Assembly (NCBI GenBank): GCA_964648795.1
Contig: CAZYMB010000001.1
Span: 124,001-188,000, forward strand
Length of the DNA stretch: 64,000 nt
Direction: 5' to 3'
Source: JAHDDW01 sp964648795
GTDB lineage: Bacteria > Actinomycetota > Acidimicrobiia > Acidimicrobiales > SZUA-35
Of this stretch, positions 17,662 through 26,510 are shown piece after piece. Numbering within the stretch: position 1 is the first letter of the stretch; the number at the start of each line of letters is the position of its first letter. A model generated the notes under the pieces. It worked only from the letters and a program-made list of their open reading frames with translations. It did not search any database and had not been told where the DNA came from. The translations under genes and the position numbers were made by a program.

Positions 17662-17934
17662 CTATTTGGAAATTAGGCGAGGTGCAGGGCCAGTCTCGGG
17701 AGTAGCGACTCCAGCGAGTACTTCAGGGTCCAAGTCGATTCCACCGGGCCAAAATATTGTGCCTGTCTGGTGATCGACGGCTACTTCGGCGAATGCCTCA
17801 TCGCTATCGATTGATTTCAACAAACCAGTTAGCATTTCTGAGAAGTCCAGTTCGCGAATGAGTTGGTTAGAGAAGGTGATCTTGAGTGACCTCGGTCCTA
17901 TCAGCTCTGCATCAACAATTCGATGGACATCCAT
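17662..17934 (-). CDS. DUF2442 family protein
   Basis: 90 residues with the family pattern: DFSEML in the middle and TGTIFWPGGIDLDPEVLAG near the end. Function unknown; the family is commonly encoded next to DUF4160, and some such pairs are suspected toxin-antitoxin modules. It follows the DUF4160 gene by 23 bases but has its own TACTAT box six bases before the ATG, so it may also be transcribed alone. Confidence 0.85.
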   Translation of the reverse strand: MDVHRIVDAELIGPRSLKITFSNQLIRELDFSEMLTGLLKSIDSDEAFAEVAVDHQTGTIFWPGGIDLDPEVLAGVATPETGPAPRLISK

Positions 17935-17940
17935 ATCTCT

Positions 17941-17946
17941 ATAGTA
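17941..17946 (-). promoter_or_regulatory. Putative -10 box TACTAT, leaderless DUF2442 gene
   Basis: TACTAT on the minus strand, six bases before ATG 17934, inside the 23-base gap after the DUF4160 gene. Confidence 0.45.
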
Positions 17947-17957
17947 CCTGTTTTCGC

Positions 17958-18218
17958 TTATTTCAAAGCTTCGATGGGTTGTATCGGCTTCTTGGCAGAG
18001 GCTAGATTCCAGTTAGATAAAACTTCTTCTTGATGCTGTTGGAGCCACTTAGAAATGAGTTTTAGAGCCGTACGGGGCAGCGAGCCATTGATTACTGCCC
18101 CGTCCCGTATCCTAATCAACGCCTGCTCATCACCGTAGTAGGCATGGAAATGTGGCGGTGAGTGGTCAGCAAAGTACATATAGATGTCAATTCCATAAAA
18201 GGAGCAAATTCGGGGCAT
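17958..18218 (-). CDS. DUF4160 family protein
   Basis: About 86 residues with the family signature FYGIDIYMYFADHSPPHFHA, then YGDEQALIRI and LPRTALKLISKWLQQHQEE. Conserved histidines (DHxPPHFHA) suggest metal or nucleic-acid binding, but function is unknown. The family normally begins MPxI, so ATG 18218 is preferred; ATG 18245 would add nine residues. It pairs with the downstream DUF2442 gene. The pair is placed in opposite orientation between wecA and the ATP synthase operon. Confidence 0.85.
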   Translation of the reverse strand: MPRICSFYGIDIYMYFADHSPPHFHAYYGDEQALIRIRDGAVINGSLPRTALKLISKWLQQHQEEVLSNWNLASAKKPIQPIEALK

Positions 18219-18346
18219 ATCAAGACAAGTGCGTCGCCAACTCATTAGTCACCAGCGATGCTGACGAACCGTGCAAAATTATGGAGACGGAAACTCAGGT
18301 TTTTAGGCTTTTTTGCTGTGTAGAGGGTTAGAATCCGAACTATCTT

Positions 18347-18577
18347 ATGATGCAAAAATCTGAAGGAACCTCGGCTGCGTTTAGCGACGGAGGAGGCATC
18401 GAGATTGCACTGTCCGGAGTTGTATTTGGACTACTCGGACTCTGGTTGGATTCAGCCATAGGAACAACCCCAGCATTCTTCATCGTTGGCTTCTTATTCG
18501 GCTTTATTGGTTCGTCTATTTCTTTCTACTATCGCTACAAGCACAAGATGGCGCAATTGGACTCTGATGATTCTTAG
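18347..18577 (+). CDS. atpZ: AtpZ/AtpI-type small membrane protein of the ATP synthase operon
   Basis: 76 residues with two membrane helices (about 22-38 and 43-64) and the pattern GLLGLWLDSAIGTTPAFFIVG typical of AtpZ/AtpI-family proteins, which assist c-ring assembly or Mg transport. First gene of the operon. Two ATG codons stand in tandem at the start. Overlaps the next gene's ATG (18567) by 11 bases, suggesting translational coupling. Confidence 0.75.
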   Translation: MMQKSEGTSAAFSDGGGIEIALSGVVFGLLGLWLDSAIGTTPAFFIVGFLFGFIGSSISFYYRYKHKMAQLDSDDS

Positions 18578-19193
18578 CCGCCTGTTCTACAAGAAAATGA
18601 AGGCCGCCAAAGAGGCTAAAGCATTGGAGCAGCTAGAAGAACCTGTAGTCAGCGTTGAAACCCCAGAAGTTGGTTCAAAAACTCAGCTGCGCTCTAACAC
18701 CAGAGACTTTGAATACCAAGATGTGAAGAATCAGCCCGTTGCTTTGACTGAGTCGCCGGCTGCAGAAGTAGCTCTAGATCTCATTCGACGTGGCATAATT
18801 GTTATGCCAATAGCGGTCGTTGCAAGCCTGCTTGTTGGAGGACCAACAGCGGCAGCTGCCGTTGCAATTGGTATGGTAATCATTCTTGGCAACTTCTGGG
18901 TCTCAGCCAAGATTTTGGCGTGGGCATCGACTATTTCTCACGGCATGGTGGCATCAACTTCGATCAGTGGATACTTCATCCGAAGTTTCTTAATTGCAGG
19001 CCTGGTTTGGTTGTTGAAAGATGTGAGCTCGGTTAATCTATTGTGGCTGGTCTTCAGCCTTGTAATTTCACACCTGGGCCTTTTGACGTGGGAACTGCGT
19101 TATGTTTCCACAACGATTGCTCACCCAGGTCTTAAACCCTCGGCGTTAGGCTACAAACCTGCCGCCGGTTACAAAAGAGAAGGAGTGGCGTAA
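18567..19193 (+). CDS. atpI: ATP synthase I-like membrane protein
   Basis: 208 residues from ATG 18567 (alternative ATG 18597). The first 85 residues are hydrophilic and charged, an unusually long N-terminal extension for AtpI. Four hydrophobic helices follow (IVMPIAVVASLLVGGP; AAVAIGMVIILGNFWVSAKIL; FLIAGLVWLL; LLWLVFSLVISHLGLL), as in AtpI. Lies directly before atpB, whose GTG comes after a GAAGGAG site inside this gene's end. Confidence 0.7.
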   Translation: MILSRLFYKKMKAAKEAKALEQLEEPVVSVETPEVGSKTQLRSNTRDFEYQDVKNQPVALTESPAAEVALDLIRRGIIVMPIAVVASLLVGGPTAAAAVAIGMVIILGNFWVSAKILAWASTISHGMVASTSISGYFIRSFLIAGLVWLLKDVSSVNLLWLVFSLVISHLGLLTWELRYVSTTIAHPGLKPSALGYKPAAGYKREGVA

Positions 19194-19943
19194 GTGCTCG
19201 CACTCGAATTCCCATCAATCGACAATCTGGTTAAATGGCCCGCCATCTTTGGTGAAGGCGAATTCTACAGCTTTAACAAGATCGGCCTTATCAGTGTCAT
19301 AGCGTTCGTTGTTCCAACGCTATTGTTCTTACTCTCTCGTAAAGAGTTAGTTCCTTCTGGGGTTCAGAACGTTGTCGAAGGTGTCGTTGGTTTCGTTGAT
19401 ACACAGATCATCGACTCAATCATGGGCCCTAAGGGTCGCCCTTACCTTCCACTTCTGTTGAGCATCTTCATGTTCATCTTCATTGGTAACATCTTCGAAG
19501 TAATTCCCGTCTTCCAGATGCCAGCCAACGCTCGTATTGCAAACCCACTACTTATGGCATTGCTAGTTTGGGTTGTGTTCATCGGAGTTGGGTTGAAGCA
19601 CAACGGCCTCGAATACCTAAAGGCTTCGCTGTTCCCTCCAGGGGTTCCATGGATCATGTACATCATCGTGACTCCAATCGAGTTCATTTCAACCTTCATC
19701 CTGCGTCCGTTCTCGATGACAATTCGTTTGTTTGCAAACATGTTGGCGGGCCACATTCTTCTCGTCACATTCGGTGTATTGACCATCGCAATGTTTGACC
19801 TGCTGGTGCCAGCATTCGTGCTGCCATTCAGCGTTCTAGTTCTTCTAACAGGGTTTGAAGCCATGGTTTCATTCCTGCAAGCCTTCATCTTTACGCTGTT
19901 GGCTGCGGTATACATCGACTCATCGTTAGATGTGCACCACTAG
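19194..19943 (+). CDS. atpB: F1Fo ATP synthase subunit a
   Basis: 249 residues, multi-pass. The essential arginine is in RPFSMTIRLFANMLAGH, and the C-terminal helix VSFLQAFIFTLLAAVYI fits the family. Forms the proton half-channels against the c-ring. GTG start with GAAGGAG nine bases upstream. Confidence 0.96.
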   Translation: MLALEFPSIDNLVKWPAIFGEGEFYSFNKIGLISVIAFVVPTLLFLLSRKELVPSGVQNVVEGVVGFVDTQIIDSIMGPKGRPYLPLLLSIFMFIFIGNIFEVIPVFQMPANARIANPLLMALLVWVVFIGVGLKHNGLEYLKASLFPPGVPWIMYIIVTPIEFISTFILRPFSMTIRLFANMLAGHILLVTFGVLTIAMFDLLVPAFVLPFSVLVLLTGFEAMVSFLQAFIFTLLAAVYIDSSLDVHH

Positions 19944-20014
19944 AAGCAAGTAAATATCAAAGATCTCACAAAGTCCTTCGAGAGCGAAGGCAACACAAGG
20001 AGAGCAAAAATCAA

Positions 20015-20338
20015 ATGAGCAACGTAATGGAATTAGCTAACCAAGCTGCTTTTATTCTTCAGGAAACTGAAGCCGTAGCAGAAGCGGCAGAAGCTGTAAT
20101 AACAGCAGCTGACCGTAAAGCTGAAGCAGCAGCAGGTGATGCTGGTCTAAGTTATGCAATCGCTACGCTTGGCCCAGGTATCGGTATTGGTTACCTAGTA
20201 GGACAAGCAGTACAAGCAATGGCACGTCAGCCAGAAGCAGCAGGTCGAGTTCAGACAACCATGTTTATCGGTGTAGCGTTCGTAGAGGCGCTAGCGATTA
20301 TTGGTTTCGTTGTATTTATTCTTCTCAAGTTCGCTTAA
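20015..20338 (+). CDS. atpE: F1Fo ATP synthase subunit c with N-terminal extension
   Basis: 107 residues, longer than the usual 75-85. Residues 1-44 form an Ala/Glu-rich extension (LQETEAVAEAAEAVITAAD) before helix 1 (IATLGPGIGIGYLVGQAVQAM), the polar RQPEA loop and helix 2 (MFIGVAFVEALAIIGFVVF), whose glutamate in FVEAL is the proton carrier. No sodium-type Gln/Glu-Ser set is evident, so proton coupling is likely. AAGGAG lies about 12 bases before the ATG. No later Met is suitably placed to give a normal-length protein. Confidence 0.95.
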   Translation: MSNVMELANQAAFILQETEAVAEAAEAVITAADRKAEAAAGDAGLSYAIATLGPGIGIGYLVGQAVQAMARQPEAAGRVQTTMFIGVAFVEALAIIGFVVFILLKFA

Positions 20339-20399
20339 TCGCCAACTCGAGACCCGAATGAATCAACTTGTCGTAACCTTCGCTTAAAGGAACCAATAA

Positions 20400-20942
20400 A
20401 TGTTTTCTCAAATCTTCCAGCTAGATCTGATAGCTGCAGAATCAACAGAAGCTCCAACCAATCCAATCGTTCCCGATATTGGCGAGGTCTTCTGGGGTGC
20501 AATAACGTTCACCCTTCTTTATTTTGCAGTCCGCTATCTACTCTTGCCACCAATAACAAAGGTGATGGATGAGAGAGCCAACAAGGTTCAAGCCGACAAA
20601 GACGCAGCCGAAGCAGCGAAAGCTAAATCAGCTCGTCTAACACACGACCTTGACGATCAACTAGCAGACGTTCGAAACGAAGCTGCAGCAATGATGGAAC
20701 AAGCTAGGACAGAAGCAACAGCTGAGCGTGCGACACTAATCGCCCAGGCTGAAGCAGAAGTTGAGTCAATGAAAACAGCTACGGCTGCAGAAATTGCAGA
20801 AGGGCGCTCTGCTGCTCTTGCGAGCTTGCGACCAGAAGTGTTAAAGCTCTCGGTTAATGCGGCAGAACGTGTGCTTGACCGTAGTGTCGACCCAGAAAAA
20901 GCTAAGCCCGTACTCGAGGCAAAGCTTGGAAACTTAGGATAG
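20400..20942 (+). CDS. atpF: F1Fo ATP synthase subunit b
   Basis: 180 residues: one N-terminal membrane helix (about 30-48, GAITFTLLYFAVRYLLLPPI), then a long Ala/Glu-rich coiled coil that forms the peripheral stalk. AAGGA site nine bases upstream. Followed after three bases by a second b-like gene. Confidence 0.92.
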   Translation: MFSQIFQLDLIAAESTEAPTNPIVPDIGEVFWGAITFTLLYFAVRYLLLPPITKVMDERANKVQADKDAAEAAKAKSARLTHDLDDQLADVRNEAAAMMEQARTEATAERATLIAQAEAEVESMKTATAAEIAEGRSAALASLRPEVLKLSVNAAERVLDRSVDPEKAKPVLEAKLGNLG

Positions 20943-20945
20943 TAG

Positions 20946-21476
20946 ATGGATTATCTTGACCTAATCGCAGCAGAAGGACCAAACGGCCGACTATTTGCTG
21001 CTGACATCAAAGAAGTTATTTGGGGCTCCGCAGCATTCGGTGTTCTCTTTCTTCTCTTCTTATGGAAAGGCCTTCCAGCTCTCCGGAAGGCCATGAAGAA
21101 TAGGACCGAGTCCATTCGCTCCGAATTAGAAGAAGCTCAGACGCAGCGCGTTAACGCAGAGAAAGCTTTAAACAAGAGTTCTGAAGAGCTTCCAGACCTA
21201 GGCCAGGAACGTTCACGTATTCGACGTGCCGCAACCGAAGATTCTGAGCGAGTCAAGACCGAGCTTATAGCTAAAGCAAAGTCAGATGCTCAGGCTTTGC
21301 TTGAACGTGGCCATGCTGATTGTGAACTGATGAAAGCTAACGCTCAGTCAGATCTGCAAATTGAAATGGGCCGACTCACTAGGGAAACCGCTGAAGAAAT
21401 AGTTATCTCCGATATGGCCCCACAGTCCCAGACAGACCTAATCGACTCTTATATAGACAAGGTAGGGCAACTCTAA
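20946..21476 (+). CDS. atpF: F1Fo ATP synthase second b-type subunit (b')
   Basis: 176 residues: one membrane helix (about 26-45, IWGSAAFGVLFLLFLWKGLP), then a charged coiled-coil segment (LEEAQTQRVNAEKALNKSSE). Together with the preceding gene it gives two different b subunits, as in cyanobacteria and, in fused form, mycobacteria (b-delta). Its TAA overlaps the atpH ATG by one base (TAATG), so the two are translationally coupled but not fused. Confidence 0.88.
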   Translation: MDYLDLIAAEGPNGRLFAADIKEVIWGSAAFGVLFLLFLWKGLPALRKAMKNRTESIRSELEEAQTQRVNAEKALNKSSEELPDLGQERSRIRRAATEDSERVKTELIAKAKSDAQALLERGHADCELMKANAQSDLQIEMGRLTRETAEEIVISDMAPQSQTDLIDSYIDKVGQL

Positions 21477-21994
21477 TGATGTCTTCCGACCAAGCTTACG
21501 CTCAAGCAATTTCAGCTATCGCAGCTGCAGAAGGTAACACTGACCAGGTTCGCTCAGAAATGTTGGCAGTATCTGAAGCAGTCGAATCAAATGGCGAGCT
21601 TCGCTCAAATCTGACCAACAAAATGTTGCCAGCATCAACAAGGTTTCAGATCGTTACAGATGCTTTGTCTGGCAAGGTTTCAGACACGACTCTAAGCATT
21701 ATTTCTATGCTTGCCGCTAATGGACAGGGCGGAAACTTAACAGCGATTGCATCATCGTTTGCTTCAACTTCTGGTGGTGCAGTTCAGCTCGCTACCGTTA
21801 AGTCAGCAGTGCCGCTAACAGATGCACAAATACAGAGGCTCTCAGCCAACCTAGTGAAGGTAGCCGGTGGACCCGTAGAAGTACGCAACGTAGTCGACGA
21901 ATCAGTTGTAGGTGGCGTAGTCACCACAATTGGAGACAACGTAATTGATGGTTCTATCAGAGCCAAGCTAGACAAGATGAAAGAAGCGCTTTAG
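21476..21994 (+). CDS. atpH: F1Fo ATP synthase subunit delta
   Basis: 172 residues, normal OSCP/delta length. N-terminal helical bundle (YAQAISAIAAAEGNTDQVRSE) and C-terminal TVKSAVPLTDAQIQRLSANL and VVGGVVTTIGDNVIDGSIRAKL are family features. Joins the stalk to the top of F1. A free-standing delta, not the b-delta fusion of mycobacteria. Confidence 0.93.
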   Translation: MMSSDQAYAQAISAIAAAEGNTDQVRSEMLAVSEAVESNGELRSNLTNKMLPASTRFQIVTDALSGKVSDTTLSIISMLAANGQGGNLTAIASSFASTSGGAVQLATVKSAVPLTDAQIQRLSANLVKVAGGPVEVRNVVDESVVGGVVTTIGDNVIDGSIRAKLDKMKEAL

Positions 21995-22030
21995 GCGCCC
22001 CAGAATACGAGATAAGTAGGAATTAGATAA

Positions 22031-23650
22031 ATGACAATCGCATTCGATCCAAATCAGATAGCAGAATCGCTTCGTAAGAACCTTGAGAGTTTCGACGGAG
22101 ACGTTGCAGGCAAGACAGTTGGCCGTGTAGCCGAACTAGGTGACGGTATTGCGCGTGTGACCGGCCTGCCAAATGCAAGCGTTAACGAGATGCTTAAGTT
22201 CGAAGATGGGTCTATCGGCCTTGCACTTAACTTGGATGAGGACACAATTGGCGCCGTAATCCTTGGTAGTACCGACGGGATCCGTGAAGGTGGATCTGTT
22301 GAGTCAACTGGCAAGATTCTTTCCGTCCCAGTAGGTGACGGGCTAATCGGCCGTGTAGTTAATACTTTGGGTGAGCCAATCGACGGCAAAGGCGAACTAA
22401 CAGGTGTTCAACAACGTCGTATGGAAATTCAGGCGCCAGGTATTACTGGACGTAAGCCAGTACATGAGCCTGTGCAGACTGGTATTAAATCAGTTGACTC
22501 GCTAATTCCAATTGGCCGTGGTCAGCGTGAGTTAATCATCGGCGACCGCAAGACTGGTAAAACAACAGTCGCTATCGATACAATCCTGGCTCAAAAGGGT
22601 CTAGGGATGAAGTGCATTTACGTAGCGATTGGCCAGAAGGGCTCCACTGTTGCTCAGACCGTTGCAACACTTGAAGCTCGTGGCGCTATGGAATACACCA
22701 CAGTGGTTTCAGCTCCAGCATCTGACCCAGCACCATTCAAGTACTTGGCACCATATGCGGGTTCTGCAATGGGTCAGCACTGGATGGAAAACTCTGAGCA
22801 CGCTTTGGTCATTTACGATGACCTTTCAAAACAAGCTGAGGCTTACCGTCAAGTCTCGCTACTTCTTCGTCGTCCGCCAGGCCGCGAAGCTTACCCAGGA
22901 GATGTCTTCTACCTGCACTCTCGTCTACTAGAACGTGCAGCGAAACTTTCAGATGACCTAGGTGCAGGTTCACTAACAGCTCTTCCAATTATCGAAACTA
23001 AAGCCGGTGACGTATCTGCTTATATCCCAACAAACGTAATCTCAATTACTGACGGGCAGATCTATCTACAAGACGACTTGTTCAAGTCTGGTGTTCGACC
23101 AGCAGTAGACGTTGGTATCAGCGTTTCTCGTGTAGGTTCAGCAGCACAGATTAAAGCCATGAAAAAGGCTGTAGGTACCTTAAAGTCTGATCTTCAGCAG
23201 TTCCGTGACCTGGCTGCATTCGCAGCTTTCGGTTCTGACCTTGACGCAGTATCGCAAGCTCAGCTTGACCGAGGTTACCGTCTAACAGAGCTTCTAAAAC
23301 AGGGGATTAACGCTCCAGTTCCAGTAGAAGCACAAGTAGTTCTTCTTTATGCTGGTACTCGTGGCTACCTAGACGACGTAGCTATCGAAGACGTCAGCCG
23401 TTACGAAACCGAAATACTCGAATACTTCGGCGAACGTCACTCTGACATAATGGACGCAATCCATACTGGAGGAGAAGTTCCAGACGAAGAAGCTCTACTA
23501 GCTGCTATTGCAGTATTTACCGAGCAATTCGAAGGAACAGCAACCGATTCGGAAGAGCCAGATGCTAAAGCGCAAGCTATGGCCGAAAAAGAACTAGTCG
23601 ATGCAACTAACACTTTGCCAGAAACTGACGTTAAGAGGGCTGCAGAGTAA
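22031..23650 (+). CDS. atpA: F1Fo ATP synthase subunit alpha
   Basis: 539 residues. Walker A GDRKTGKTTVA, followed by IYVAIGQKGSTVAQ, ALVIYDDLSKQAEAYRQ and the alpha signature PGREAYPGDVFYLHSRLLER. The C-terminal 30 or so residues extend past the E. coli end as an acidic, Glu/Asp/Ala-rich tail. Mycobacterial alpha also has a C-terminal extension, known there to restrain ATP hydrolysis; whether this tail does so is unknown. Last base overlaps the atpG start (TAATG). Confidence 0.97.
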   Translation: MTIAFDPNQIAESLRKNLESFDGDVAGKTVGRVAELGDGIARVTGLPNASVNEMLKFEDGSIGLALNLDEDTIGAVILGSTDGIREGGSVESTGKILSVPVGDGLIGRVVNTLGEPIDGKGELTGVQQRRMEIQAPGITGRKPVHEPVQTGIKSVDSLIPIGRGQRELIIGDRKTGKTTVAIDTILAQKGLGMKCIYVAIGQKGSTVAQTVATLEARGAMEYTTVVSAPASDPAPFKYLAPYAGSAMGQHWMENSEHALVIYDDLSKQAEAYRQVSLLLRRPPGREAYPGDVFYLHSRLLERAAKLSDDLGAGSLTALPIIETKAGDVSAYIPTNVISITDGQIYLQDDLFKSGVRPAVDVGISVSRVGSAAQIKAMKKAVGTLKSDLQQFRDLAAFAAFGSDLDAVSQAQLDRGYRLTELLKQGINAPVPVEAQVVLLYAGTRGYLDDVAIEDVSRYETEILEYFGERHSDIMDAIHTGGEVPDEEALLAAIAVFTEQFEGTATDSEEPDAKAQAMAEKELVDATNTLPETDVKRAAE

Positions 23651-24588
23651 TGCCAGGTGGAGCTGAGAGAGTCCTGCGCCGCAGGATTGGAAGCGTTAAG
23701 AACACAAAGAAGATAACTCGAGCTATGGAGCTTATTGCTGCTACTCGTGTTGCTACTGCTCAGCAACGTTCTCGAGCCGCTCGTCCCTACTCTGAACAAC
23801 TAACTGGTGTTATCGAAGACCTAGCTGCTTCGGGTGCCGATATTGATCATCCACTTCTTCGCAGCGTCGATAAAGCTACCTCTGTTGCCTTCGTAGCGTG
23901 CGCCGGTGATCGTGGTTTAGCTGGCCCATACAACGCTGGTATTCAAAAATCTACAGAAGCCGAAATTCAGGCTGTTCGCTCAAGTGGTGGCGATTACAAA
24001 TTGATTTGTGTTGGCCGTAAAGTTGCTGACTATTTCAGTTTCCGAGGCTATGAAATTGAAGAAACCTTTGCTGGTTTCACAGACGCTCCAACTTATGAAG
24101 ACGCTCGTGAAATCGCCCGTAAAGTCAGAGACTTGTTCGACAACGGTGAAGTTGACCAAGTAGATCTTATTTACACGGAGTTTCTCAGTCTTGGTACACA
24201 GCGCCCAACAGTACGACGCTTCTTGCCACTCGAGTCAACAGAAGTTATTGCTTCTGAGGGTGGCGGCGATACCGAGGCTGTTGCTAGTTATTCATTCGAA
24301 CCAAGTCCTGAAGGTGTCCTCACAGATTTGCTGCCTCGTTACGTCGAAGCACGCCTGTTTGCAGCGCTGTTAGATGCCGCAGCGTCCGAGCATGCGAACC
24401 GTCAGCGAGCCATGAAAGCAGCAACCGATAACGCCGAGGAATTGATTGGCCAACTGAGCCGTGAAATGAACCGTGCTCGCCAAGAATCTATCACTACAGA
24501 GATTATGGAAATTGTTGGCGGTGCCGAAGCTTTGGGCTCCGACGCTGACGACGCAATAGATCTCGAACAATTAGCACAGAATATTTAA
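23650..24588 (+). CDS. atpG: F1Fo ATP synthase subunit gamma
   Basis: 312 residues, slightly long. N-terminal RIGSVKNTKKITRAMELIAATR and C-terminal NAEELIGQLSREMNRARQESITTEI, the two helices of the rotor coiled coil, are clear. Starts within the atpA stop codon (one-base overlap). Confidence 0.95.
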   Translation: MPGGAERVLRRRIGSVKNTKKITRAMELIAATRVATAQQRSRAARPYSEQLTGVIEDLAASGADIDHPLLRSVDKATSVAFVACAGDRGLAGPYNAGIQKSTEAEIQAVRSSGGDYKLICVGRKVADYFSFRGYEIEETFAGFTDAPTYEDAREIARKVRDLFDNGEVDQVDLIYTEFLSLGTQRPTVRRFLPLESTEVIASEGGGDTEAVASYSFEPSPEGVLTDLLPRYVEARLFAALLDAAASEHANRQRAMKAATDNAEELIGQLSREMNRARQESITTEIMEIVGGAEALGSDADDAIDLEQLAQNI

Positions 24589-24621
24589 CCAAGACCTTAT
24601 AAAACACAAGGAACAAATCAG

Positions 24622-26088
24622 ATGACAGCAGTTGAAACCCCAACACAAACACAGGATGGACGTATTGTCGCTATCGCAGGGCCGGTAGTTGATATTGAGT
24701 TTCCACCTAACGCTTTGCCAGAGATTAACCAGGCAGTCCAGTTCGAGGTCAGCCTTGAGGGAGACAAAGACACCATCATGGCTGAGGTTGCTCAGCAGCT
24801 TGGTGACGGTCGTGTTCGAGCGGTTGCGCTAAAACCAACAGATGGCCTAACTCGTGGTACTCCAGTTAAAAACCTCGGTCATGGTATAAGCGTGCCAGTT
24901 GGTGACGTAACATTGGGTCACATCTGGAACGTTATTGGTGAACCACTAGATGTCGAAGCAGATCAACTAAACGTTTCTGAACGTTGGGAAATCCATCGTG
25001 ACGCTCCAGCATTCGACACTCTTGAACCAACTAAGCAGGTTCTAGAAACAGGAATCAAAGTTATTGACCTCCTTACTCCATACCTACAGGGTGGAAAGAT
25101 CGGCCTCTTCGGTGGTGCCGGTGTAGGAAAGACCGTACTTATCCAGGAAATGATTACCCGTGTGGCCTCAAACCACGGTGGTGTGTCTGTATTTGCTGGT
25201 GTTGGTGAGCGTACTCGTGAAGGTACTGACCTATTCATTGAAATGGGCGAAACCATGATGGGTGACGGTGAGACTCCTGTTCTTGCTAAAGCTGCTCTAT
25301 GTTTCGGTCAGATGGATGAGCCTCCTGGGGTTCGTCTGCGTGTAGCTCTTTCAGCTCTAACTATGGCTGAGTATTTCCGTGACGAGCAAGGCCAAGACGT
25401 TCTGTTGTTTATCGACAACATCTTCCGTTTCGTACAGGCTGGCTCTGAAGTATCAACACTTCTTGGTCGTATGCCTGCAGCTGTGGGTTACCAACCAACA
25501 CTTGCTGATGAGATGGGTACTTTGCAGGAGCGCATTACCTCTACTGGTGGTAAGTCAATTACTTCACTACAAGCTGTATATGTTCCTGCGGACGACTACA
25601 CAGACCCAGCACCATTCACTACGTTTGCTCATTTGGATGCAACCACAGAGTTGAGTCGTGATATTGCTGCTCTTGGTATTTACCCTGCGGTAGATCCACT
25701 TTCTTCTACTTCTACGATTCTTTCGCCTGAGGTAGTGGGTGACCGTCACTACAATGTTGCTCGTCAGGTGCAGGAAATTCTGCAGCGTTACAAAGAGCTA
25801 CAGGACATCATTGCGATTCTTGGTTTGGACGAATTGTCTGAAGAAGACCGTGTAACTGTAAATCGTGCACGTAAAGTACAGCGCTTCTTAAGCCAGCCTA
25901 TGTTCGTGGCTCAGATCTTTACTGGCCTTCCTGGTATCTTCACTCCAGTTTCAGAAACTATTGATTCGTTTGAGCAACTAGTTAACGGCGACTTGGACGA
26001 TCTTCCAGAGCAGGCTTTCCTAAACGTTGGTAATGCTGACGAGGTTCGTGAGAAGGCTGAGAAGCTACAGGCTGAGGCTGGCAAGTAA
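24622..26088 (+). CDS. atpD: F1Fo ATP synthase subunit beta (catalytic)
   Basis: 488 residues. Walker A GGAGVGKTVLIQE, catalytic GERTREG, Walker B QDVLLFIDNIFRFVQAGSE and the signature PAVDPLSSTS. All catalytic residues appear present. ACAAGGAAC about 11 bases before the ATG serves as ribosome site; one-base overlap with atpC. Confidence 0.98.
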   Translation: MTAVETPTQTQDGRIVAIAGPVVDIEFPPNALPEINQAVQFEVSLEGDKDTIMAEVAQQLGDGRVRAVALKPTDGLTRGTPVKNLGHGISVPVGDVTLGHIWNVIGEPLDVEADQLNVSERWEIHRDAPAFDTLEPTKQVLETGIKVIDLLTPYLQGGKIGLFGGAGVGKTVLIQEMITRVASNHGGVSVFAGVGERTREGTDLFIEMGETMMGDGETPVLAKAALCFGQMDEPPGVRLRVALSALTMAEYFRDEQGQDVLLFIDNIFRFVQAGSEVSTLLGRMPAAVGYQPTLADEMGTLQERITSTGGKSITSLQAVYVPADDYTDPAPFTTFAHLDATTELSRDIAALGIYPAVDPLSSTSTILSPEVVGDRHYNVARQVQEILQRYKELQDIIAILGLDELSEEDRVTVNRARKVQRFLSQPMFVAQIFTGLPGIFTPVSETIDSFEQLVNGDLDDLPEQAFLNVGNADEVREKAEKLQAEAGK

Positions 26089-26510
26089 TGGCCGAAGCCA
26101 CTGACAACTCTTTGTTAGAGGTTGAGTTCGTTTCTCCAGAGGAGATTCTATATTCAGGCTTGGCAGACACTGTCATTACCCGTGTTCGCGATGGTGGAGA
26201 CATAGCATTTCTATACGGCCACGAGCCATTCATTGGTTCGCTTATTACCAGCCACGTCAAAGTCTTCGAAGTTGATGACGCTAAGAACCGAACAGAGAAG
26301 GTGTTCTGTGTTCGTGGTGGATTTGTTTCCGTCACAGGCGAGAAAGTTACTGTTCTTTCTGACGCCGCTATTTCGGTAGATGACATCGACACTGAAAAGG
26401 TAACTCAGGACTTAGCGGAGGCTGAAGCCGGCCTACAACAAGACCCAGATTCGGAATTCCTTGCGGCAGACCGAACCTGGGCCAAAGTTCAACTAGAAGC
26501 TATGCACTAG
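26088..26510 (+). CDS. atpC: F1Fo ATP synthase subunit epsilon
   Basis: 140 residues: N-terminal beta-sandwich (LEVEFVSPEEILYSGLADTV, FLYGHEPFIGSL, VFCVRGGFVSV) and a shortened C-terminal helical part. Last gene of the operon; its stop shares the CTAG bases with the convergent gene's stop at 26507, so no intrinsic terminator fits between them. Confidence 0.94.
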   Translation: MAEATDNSLLEVEFVSPEEILYSGLADTVITRVRDGGDIAFLYGHEPFIGSLITSHVKVFEVDDAKNRTEKVFCVRGGFVSVTGEKVTVLSDAAISVDDIDTEKVTQDLAEAEAGLQQDPDSEFLAADRTWAKVQLEAMH

